Source of the DNA: Ampullaceana balthica
Taxonomy: Eukaryota > Mollusca > Gastropoda > Lymnaeidae
Direction of reading: 5' to 3'
Assembly: GCA_944989445.1 (NCBI GenBank)
Contig: CALYLW010000695.1
Coordinates: 519,233-583,232 of the forward strand
Length of the DNA stretch: 64,000 nucleotides
Under the pieces are notes generated by a model that did not search any database, had not been told where the DNA came from, and saw only the letters and a list, made by a program, of their open reading frames with translations. Made by a program: the position numbers and the translations under genes. Positions 56,880 through 64,000 of the stretch are shown piece by piece (positions within the stretch are counted from its first letter, which is position 1; every line of letters starts with the position of its first letter).

Positions 56880-57310
56880 ACACATATTCTGTAGGACTGA
56901 GACTAATCTCTTAAGGCCTTGGCTAGTACCTGGGCAATCTGCTCCATCTGTTGAGCATTGCCATACAACATTGTCTTTACATGGGACTCTTCCGCCTCCC
57001 TCACCCCCCGGCCATATCAAGCGCCGGGCAAGACGTCACCAGGTGTACGACTGTCTCAGGGGCTTGGCTGCAATGACGGCAGTTCGAGTCCCTGTTGTGG
57101 TCTAGCCTGTGAAAGTAAGAGTTGGTTGGGCAATGTTCTGTTCTCATCTGAGTCACCAAACTCTGGTGTTTGCGACTCAGGTTCCACCACTGGTCTGAAC
57201 GGCTTGGCCTGGGCATGTTAGCGAATACCCCTCTGGCTGTCGTGTTGCCATCCACTCCTGGTACCACTTACTCCGGAATTGGTCCTTTAGCCAGGTTTTA
57301 GCCTTTTTTT
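56880..57310 (-). mobile_element. LINE 3' coding fragment inside the hAT element
   Basis: On the minus strand: WWNLSRKHQSLVTQMRTEHC, then DSNCRHCSQAPETVVHLVTS CPAL. This is the Cys-His tail of I-clade/nimbus-like LINE ORF2. It may belong to the same family as 27185-28050. Boundaries are approximate. Confidence 0.7.
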
Positions 57311-57631
57311 TTCTAAGTAGGCCTAAGCTGTACGAATTGAATAAGACTATAAGTATACGACTAGTATAAGTGACACTTGTTCATTACAAAAGAAAGTCAT
57401 TACTATCTGTTTCCATTCAATATTTTTGGGAGCACGCAAATCGTAGCATATTAGTATAGTTTTACTTACTATCCTAACATGTATACTAGTAACTAATTAT
57501 ATACACAGTATAATTATATATAAATTTCCAGTACGGCAGTAGCACAACTTTTCAGTAGTGGTCCGTGGCTAAGACGCAAATTTTTTAAGTGGTCCTTGAA
57601 CATCAAAAGGTTGAGAACCACTGGCCTAGGG

Positions 57632-57942
57632 GACACGTTTGGTGGGGCCAGCCATTAGCTGGTTGGTGATGGGGGTGATGGTAATTTGAAAGCCTGGATA
57701 GTAGTAACTGTTCCGTCTTGTGCCAGACATACTTAAAATTGGGTGCAACTGCAATGGGCCCAAACTTTTTCATTTTTTACACAACTCTTATAAAGATATT
57801 TCCATAGGATTTTGATACATTTTTAAAACTCAAAATAGCATTGGATTCTTAGGGTTACACCTTAGATATCCGAGTTTACCACAAGCATCAGAAGTTGGAT
57901 GGCCCAGGCCCCAGACGATGGCCGTGGCCTGCATTTACCCCT
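57632..57942. other. Non-coding stretch
   Basis: No supported feature; a short partial duplication of the hAT flank (GGTGGGGCCAGCCA/GTCGG) occurs on both sides of the element. Confidence 0.45.
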
Positions 57943-58735
57943 AACTGCTTGTATCACCGTGTGGCTGCTTGTATCACTGGCTGTTTGTATCATCGTGTGG
58001 CTGCTTGTATCACTGTCTGTTTGTATCATCATGTGGCTTCTTGTATCATCGTGTGGCTACTTGTATAACTGGCTGCTTGTGTCATCGTGTGGCTACTTGT
58101 ATTACCTGATGGCTACTTGTATCACCTTATGGCTACTTGTATCACCTTATGGCTACTTGTATCACCTTATGGCTACTTGTATCACCTTTTGGTTGCTTGT
58201 ATCACCTTTTGGCTGCTTGTATCACCTTATGGCTACTTGTATCACCTTATGGCTACTTGTATCACCTTTTGGCTGCTTGTATCACCTTATGGCTACTTGT
58301 ATCACCTTTTGGCTACTTGTATCACCTTATGGCTACTTGTATCACCTTATGGCTACTTGTATCACCTTATGGCTACTTGTATCACCTTTTGGCTGCTTGT
58401 ATCACCTTATGGCTACTTGTATCACCTTATGGCTACTTGTATCACCTTATGGCTACTTGTATCACCTTTTGGCTGCTTGTATCACCTTATGGCTACTTGT
58501 ATCACCTTTTGGCTACTTGTATCACCTTATGGCTACTTGTATCACCTTATGGCTACTTGTATCACCTTATGGCTACTTGTATCACCTTTTGGCTGCTTGT
58601 ATCACCTTATGGCTACTTGTATCACCTTTTGGCTACTTTTATCACCTTATGGCTACTTGTATTACCTTATGGCTGCTTGTAGCACCTTTTGGCTGCTTGT
58701 ATCACCTTATGGCTACATGTATCTGCTCGTATCTG
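57943..58735. repeat. 20-bp minisatellite, about 39 copies, higher-order pattern
   Basis: The unit is ATCACCTTATGGCTACTTGT. Variants are A (TTAT...CTAC), B (TTTT...CTGC) and C (TTTT...CTAC). From 58261 the order B-A-C-A-A-A recurs (58261-58380 and 58461-58580), with B-A-A-A between. Because 20 is not a multiple of three, every forward frame reads the same 20-residue cycle and stays open, which explains a 289-codon frame. Confidence 0.97.
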
Positions 58736-59343
58736 TATGGACCTGATTTTATCTGCGTTTACAACTAATATCTACGCCGACAGGTAAGCCGAACTAGAGA
58801 ATGAATATTAGCTGTTAACCCGGGATCAGAGTGTATGTTAATTGAAATATATATGGGCCCCTTTATTTTATAACTGTATTACTTGGTCCCCTCCCTCCAA
58901 GTATCGCATGTGATTGTAGACACGTATTTGGGTCATCTTTAAAAACAAAACATTCAGGACACACCAGTTTTTTAGGCAACTTTGTTTTACCCCCACGAAC
59001 CACGTGATCCAACGAACCAACCAATCCTGCAGAACAAGTCTCAAAGTATACAGAAGGAATTGGGCTATAAACTTCCATTTCGGTGACATCATTGAGGTCT
59101 TACCTTACCTGTCCGCTATGTTCAGAAATGTTTATAATTTTAGGAATTCCTTTTTAACCGGGCTGCACCTGGTATTCATTAAATTTTAGTTGTTATTTTT
59201 TTTAATTTTTAAATAGTTAACCTTTAATTTTAACCCAATGCAGACATCCTGGAACCTGACCTTTCCCCTCCAACCCCTTCCCCCGACCTCCCCCTCCCCA
59301 AACCTGGTAATTATTGTGGTTGGAATAGACGACTTCAAAATAT
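58736..59343. other. Non-coding stretch
   Basis: Two overlapping minus-strand frames near 58863-59092 have no recognised domain. A C-rich tract lies at 59260-59300. Confidence 0.45.
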
Positions 59344-60430
59344 CAGGAGTTCCACAAGGAAACGGTCTTAGGTCTTAGGTCTTAGGTCTTAGGTCTTAGG
59401 TCTTAGGTCTTAGGTCTTAGGTCTTAGGTCTTAGGTCTTAGGTCTTAGGTCTTAGGTCTTAGGTCTTAGGTCTTAGGTCTTAGGTCTTAGGTCTTAGGTC
59501 TTAGGTCTTAGGTCTTAGGTCTTAGGTCTTAGGTCTTAGGTCTTAGGTTAGGGGTCTTAGGTCTTAGGTCTTAGGTCTTAGGTCTTAGGTCTTAGGTCTT
59601 AGGTCTTAGGTCTTAGGTCTTAGGTCTTAGGTCTTAGGTCTTAGGTCTTAGGTCTTAGGTCTTAGGTCTTAGGTCTTAGGTCTTAGGTCTTAGGTCTTAG
59701 GTCTTAGGTCTTAGGTCTTAGGTCTTAGGTCTTAGGTCTCCTACTCTTTTAAATTTATCTAAATGAGTTACCCGACAGCATCTCAACAAGAACAAAAGTT
59801 AAGTTATTTGCTACGTATTTGATTGTATAATCTATAGAACAATTAAATCAGAACACGATAGCAAATCTTACAATAAGACTTTGATGAATTCATAAAATTT
59901 GAAACCAACTGGACTATGTCCATCCAGAAAAGTGTCGATTGTTACGAGTAACACAGAAAAAGAAAATAATAAATATAAAATATTTCATTCATGGAAAATA
60001 GATAATCTAAACTAAAGATGCAAAATACTTAGGAGTAATAGGAAATGAGAAATTAATTATTACCACTTAGACCATCGCGCCCCTATAAGAATACAAGAAT
60101 ATGCATCTTCTGTATGGGACCCATCCACCGAAGAAAACATTGATAAACTATAGAACAAATTCAAAAAAGAGCTGCCAGATTCATTACTGGAGAATATTCA
60201 AAACTGACAAGAATAAAACCATTAGTTAAATCATTAAACCTTGAAACACTAGAGGATAGAAGAACAAAGATCAAAGTAGTAATAATACATAAGGCAATTA
60301 ATTCTAACTTGGAAATACAACACAAAGATAACTTAATACAACCCTCAGATGGACATGTGGATAAAAAAAATACTTTTCTTAATCCGTTTTCAAGAACAAA
60401 CACATACATACGAAATCTCGTTCTTCCTAT
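59344..60430 (+). mobile_element. Second copy of the Jockey/CR1-type LINE, with internal heptamer expansion
   Basis: It matches the 24.4-26.3 kb LINE from GGAGTTCCACAAGGAA (59346) on, resumes after the heptamer array with CTACTCTTTTAAATTTATCT and TTACCCGACAGCATCTCAAC, and later has ATGCATCTTCTGTATGGGAC and CTGCCAGATTCATTACTGGA. The FADD region is destroyed and many indels are present. The 3' end is missing after CGTTCTTCC at about 60425. Confidence 0.85.
59364..59739. repeat. (GGTCTTA)n heptamer array, about 54 copies
   Basis: 376 bp of pure GGTCTTA with a single GGTTAGG interruption near 59546. It sits exactly where the intact LINE has GGAACTGTGCTAGGTCCCTT, the codons for the conserved GTVLGPL motif of RT. 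Confidence 0.97.
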
Positions 60431-60834
60431 CTGATTAAACCTGTCTCATTTTAAGTTGTTAATTTTATTTTTTAGCTTTGAATTCAACTTTATTTCATTT
60501 ACGTTTACCATCTTCAGTATTTTTTCCGTAATTTTCCTTTTTCTTATAAAGATAACGATCCAGATGATAACTATAGTTATTATCATTTTATTATTACGTC
60601 ATGACATGCCTATTCTAAGAATAAAAATAAAATTCTTTCCAAGGGAGGGAAACATACAAAATTATTGTATTGTTTATTTTATTAGAGTTAGAGTCTCATA
60701 ATTGACACAATTTTTTTAGAGCACACGTTGAAAAAAATTAAATGTAAATACGAAATGTAAAAATGAAGAGAGAAAACAATAAACATGAAATGTGTCGACA
60801 AAAAACAAAAAACAAAGAAAAGTTGCTACGTATT
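60431..60834. other. AT-rich non-coding stretch
   Basis: A Phe/Ile-rich frame at 60456-60701 reflects AT-rich composition. Confidence 0.5.
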
Positions 60835-61118
60835 GCCTGTGTGGGGCTATAAGTGGAGCTTATTAGCGTATGGTTCAGAAACTCGGAGAACAACAGAACT
60901 AACCACTACCAGAATGCAGATCTTCGTCGACAGATCTGAGAAATATATATTTTCTTAATGGTACGACACGATTGAAAGCACCAAGCCATGGGAGATGCGT
61001 CAACGAGAAACAATTGAAAAACACATCCCAGAACGCAAATGAAGATTGATAGGACATATCCTCAGGAAAAACAAACACAATAAAGCAAGACAATGATTAG
61101 AATAGAACTCACGGACTA
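60835..61118 (+). mobile_element. RTE-type LINE C-terminal fragment
   Basis: Translation gives AYGSETRRTTE, then MQIFVDRSEKY and, after frame breaks, IEKHIPERK and RLIGHILRKN. The YGSETW and GH-LR blocks in this order are typical of the end of RTE/BovB-like ORFs. Heavily decayed. Confidence 0.65.
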
Positions 61119-61132
61119 TGTCCAGTGGCGTC

Positions 61133-61180
61133 ACTAGGGGGGGCCGCCCCGGGTGACACCCATTAGGGGGGTGCATATAA
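61133..61180. mobile_element. One end of a hAT family A element
   Basis: CAGTGGCGTCACTAGGGGGG then GCCGCCCCGGGTGACACCCA equals the start of the 4709-7444 element. The other end was not found, so it is truncated. Confidence 0.7.
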
Positions 61181-61304
61181 AGACATCCATGAGAAATGTG
61201 GCTTTTCCAAAATCCAAAATTCTAAAATTGTAGTTATGTCTCGTAAAACATATTTTTAAAAAGTATCGTCAAAATACGCACCGCATAGCGCGACAGGAAT
61301 GTAT

Positions 61305-61592
61305 TAAAAAGGTTGTTTAATATAATATGCACCGCGACACTCTAGCACAAAATTTAACATGCTATATATAGATACATGGAGATGATCTAAAAATTCATTA
61401 ATTCAATTGCAGTACATTCGATCGATCTGAAATTTTGATACATCATTTTTATCATCGGAACGAGTCTGCCTGCAAAAAATTCAGTTAGCTAGCTTACGAG
61501 GAAGTGGGTTATAAATCGATCCAAAATTTGTTCGGCAAGCAAGGTACGCAAGCAAACAGACGCCACGAGTTAATATAAAGGATTTAAAAAGT
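61305..61592 (-). repeat. Dispersed repeat family R, copy 5
   Basis: On the minus strand it starts AAATCCTTTATATTAACTCG (61590), passes AAATTTCAGATCGATCGAAT and ends in GCATATTATATTAAAC near 61310. This is the monomer form seen in the 16.4-18.6 kb array. Confidence 0.8.
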
Positions 61593-61710
61593 TGGTGATA
61601 ATGCTATAGACCATAGACCGTGCAAAGTTGAAAGCATTGACGGCAGCCCTAAGTTCCAAAAAGAATATAAAGGGAAAAATGGTGATGATTATAATTAGAA
61701 TATTAGTAGT

Positions 61711-62030
61711 AAGAGAGGTGTGTAGGCAGCAATGAGGTGTGTGTAGGCAGCAATGCGAGGTGTGTAGGCAACAATGAGAGATGTGTAGCCAGCAATGATA
61801 GATGTGTAGGCAGAAATAAGAGGTGTGTAAGCAGTAATGAGAGGTGTGTAGGCAGTAATGAGAGGTGTGTAAGCAGCAATGAGAGCTGAGTAGGTAGTAA
61901 TGACAGGTGTAGGCAGCAATGAGAGGTGTGTTGGCAGCAATGAGAGATGTGTAGCCAGCAATGATAGATGTGTAGGCAGAAATAAGAGGTGTGCAAGCAG
62001 CAATGGGGAGGTGTGTAATCAGCAATGAGA
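61711..62030. repeat. 21-bp minisatellite, about 15 copies
   Basis: The unit is GAGAGGTGTGTAGGCAGCAAT. A longer block, AGATGTGTAGCCAGCAATGA followed by TAGATGTGTAGGCAGAAATAA, occurs twice (about 61786 and 61942), about 156 bp apart, showing higher-order duplication. Unit length 21 keeps minus-strand frames open. Confidence 0.95.
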
Positions 62031-62035
62031 AAGAA

Positions 62036-62802
62036 GATCAAGAGCGATTGGTACCAACATCAAAGTGCGGAAAAAAATATTTAACAAGAGAAGTAAAACC
62101 GGAAGTTAGAGTCATTTTTTAAACGTAAATAACATTATAGCTTCATAACGCGTCACTTATCATGTGGATTATATAGTAAACTGTCTGTTTCGTGTCCTGA
62201 GTTACGCATACTAGGCTAGCACTACGCTCAATGTTGTATGGCACGGCCCGGCTGGTGGCGCAGGTTGCCAAGGTAACGGTCAGAGACTTAAAGAGCGTGA
62301 TCTCACACCTTACTGAAGATGTACCTTAGTAAGGAGGAAAGTTTTAATTTCAATTCAATTCAATCAATTTATTTTTTTATAAAAAATTTAACTTTAAAAG
62401 TTTCTTACCTTTGGTGGGCGTTATTAGAAAAGTTAAACAATCGTTAATTAGTTTAAGTCCTTTTATACTTGCAATGAGGATGACTCATTTTTTTATAACG
62501 GTAATTTCTACTCTCAAATAATTATTTGTCATTTTCCCAAATTCAAAATTACATTTCCGCGTCCTTGACCTAAACTCACCGTGTTTTGTCTCATTTCAAT
62601 GGTTTGACACCTGCAATAAAGACATTGACACAAAGGAAAGGAAGTCTCAACCATATAAAGAGCGTGACCGACCAACTTCCCAACTCCAACCTAAGAAAGT
62701 TATTTAACTTCCACATGGAAAAAATTTCCCGGACGTTCATATCGAGCCCATAAACAAACAAAAATTTAATCTGAAGTCTCAAACATACAAACAAACAAAC
62801 AA
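62036..62802. other. Non-coding stretch
   Basis: A short (CAAA)n lies at 62785-62805; otherwise no supported feature. Confidence 0.5.
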
Positions 62803-63171
62803 ACAATAAATAGAAGTTTAAAAAAGATTTTTAAAAACAACGTTTTTATAATCGGACTAATAAGATGAAAATAATTTTTGTAAATTTAAAATTTAAAATA
62901 AGTAATATGATGTAATATGACTAAAAACGTGGAGCGGGCGCTTCTCAGGCTTAGCCAATTCAATTCACTCATTTTCTTACTCGTCATTTGTAAACCCTAA
63001 TCATTTTAGCCAAACGCCTAAAAAGCGCCCTCCCACGTTTTTAGTCATATTACATCATTGTACCTATTTTACATTTTAAATTTTAAAAATTTCATTTTCT
63101 TCTTTTTAGTCCGCTTATAAAAACTTGGTTTTTTAAAAATCTTTTTTTTAACTTCTATTTATTTTATTATT
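62803..63171. mobile_element. Large foldback element (arms about 150 bp)
   Basis: The left arm, AATAAATAGAAGTTTAAAAA...GACTAAAAACGTGGAGCGGGCGCTT, pairs with the right arm, AAGCGCCCTCCCACGTTTTTAGTC...TTTTTTAACTTCTATTTATT, over about 145-155 bp with scattered mismatches. The spacer is about 60-80 bp. No coding and no clear target duplication. Confidence 0.85.
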
Positions 63172-63189
63172 TTTAGTCTAAGTGTATGC

Positions 63190-63520
63190 TATGGTGAGTT
63201 TTGAAGTATTGATTATGTTCAAACATAATACGCATTGCCCGACAAACATTTACAGACTGGAAATGACTGATCTCCCCTTGATGTTAAACATGGTTTTTGT
63301 GGTCGGGGTTGGTGTAAACTCGGCACGTGAATGTAATGTAAACAAGGGCAGACGGATAATACATAGGCTTATATATATATAAACTAAAAAGTTCAATAAT
63401 TTAATAACGGTACATTCGATCGATCTGAAATTTTGATACAATGCATTGTCATCCTAGATCTATCTGTGGTAAAATTTTGAGATCTCTAGGACCATCAGAA
63501 GTGGTTAAAGTTTTACGTTG
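63190..63520 (-). repeat. Dispersed repeat family R, copy 6
   Basis: Contains, on the plus strand, TATTGATTATGTTCAAACAT, GACAAACATTTACAGACTGG and ACGGTACATTCGATCGATCT then GAAATTTTGATACAATGCAT. These are the reverse of copies 1 and 3. Confidence 0.8.
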
Positions 63521-64000
63521 GCAGATTTGAAAAATTGTTGACAGACACATGGAAACGAAAGCAAGTTAATAATAACGTGGTTAAAAAAACCACAAATCAT
63601 ATGTAGCAAAGAATTGATATGATTGAAATGGAAGCTATTTCGTTCCCAAAAAGACGTTGGCATTGATGACCGATTTAAAAAGATAAATACATGTAATAAA
63701 TCTAACAAAACATTATGCGTGACTTTAGATTAAACTAAAATCCCATTCAGAGTGCTCACGGATATTTTTTTTAAACAGATTTTGTAAGAGGGGGAAGTAA
63801 AATAATTTTTCAAATTATAATTAATTTTCAAACGAGGAAACAAAAAATACAATTGAAGGGAGATAAGCGATTTTAAAAAAAAATTAATGTCTTACTTTTC
63901 ATTATAACATCAAATTGAAATTATTTATAACAATTAGTTAATAATTTAATTATAGTCTATTAGTTTTAGCTATATTTTATATTATTTTGCCCTGTTACAA
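63521..64000. other. AT-rich non-coding stretch
   Basis: No supported feature up to the window end. Confidence 0.5.

Larger units (their letters stand above)
55927..57631 (+). mobile_element. hAT element with BED-type remnant and perfect TSD
   Basis: The body is 55935-57623 (1689 bp), with ends CAGTGGTTCTCAACC and GGTTGAGAACCACTG. GCCTAGGG is duplicated at 55927-55934 and 57624-57631. It has TGGTCCGCGGACCACTGGTA near the start and GTGGTCCGTGGC near the end. Transposase pieces lie at 56170-56870 and a LINE tail at about 56880-57310. Confidence 0.92.

Noticed and set aside
57899..58768. A 289-codon open frame (and two shifted ones)
   Set aside because: It is the 20-bp minisatellite read through; all forward frames stay open because the unit has no stop codons.
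58863..59092. Two overlapping minus-strand frames with a CPEC-like motif
   Set aside because: The motif is short and isolated; no family could be supported.

Overview
The window looks like a gene-poor, transposon-rich piece of an invertebrate animal genome. It is AT-rich, with intron-split coding sequence, GT-AG splice sites, tRNA-derived SINEs, several LINE clades, hAT, pogo-like and Helitron elements, and many minisatellites. The LINE fragments and repeat style suggest a mollusc, probably a gastropod, but this is inference only. No bacterial or phage features and no CRISPR array were seen.

The one host gene I can assemble is on the minus strand, about 40.0-53.8 kb. Six coding exons with compatible phases encode a 349-residue type I membrane protein: signal peptide, four TNF-receptor cysteine-rich domains (CRDs), a Ser/Thr-rich stalk, one transmembrane helix and a 69-residue tail with no recognisable death domain. 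An AATAAA lies 200 bp after the stop. Its introns hold short hAT-type elements, two SINEs and several minisatellites.

Layout. 0-2.3 kb: a small hAT element with a perfect 8-bp target-site duplication (TSD), a foldback element, a (CT)n tract and a copy of an unnamed dispersed repeat. 2.7-7.9 kb: a decayed Ty3/gypsy element (RT, RNase H, integrase without its core, 3' LTR) interrupted by a 2.7-kb hAT element that itself carries a LINE tail. 9.3-13.4 kb: hAT and pogo-type elements. 14.4-18.6 kb: dispersed-repeat array, one copy split by a 1.75-kb hAT element. 19-20.6 kb: two minisatellites. 20.9-24.0 kb: another dispersed-repeat copy split by a 2.6-kb Helitron. 24.4-28.1 kb: LINEs of two clades and a SINE. 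29.2-30.6 kb: a hAT element with much of its transposase. 31.6-39.3 kb: SINE, second Helitron, low-complexity DNA. 40-53.8 kb: the receptor gene. 55.9-57.6 kb: a hAT element with a BED-finger remnant and a LINE tail inside. 57.9-62.0 kb: a 20-bp satellite with higher-order structure, a LINE whose RT motif has expanded into about 54 copies of a heptamer, an RTE-type LINE tail and a 21-bp minisatellite. 62.8-63.5 kb: a large foldback and a last dispersed-repeat copy.

The sequence shows a clear nesting order among elements, a SINE sharing its 3' end with a LINE in the same window, and a SINE with the same head but a different tail. I found no convincing new multi-gene system. The best leads are the receptor (including a possible soluble form), the SINE/LINE relationship, the heptamer expansion, and the dispersed repeat hit independently by a hAT and a Helitron.
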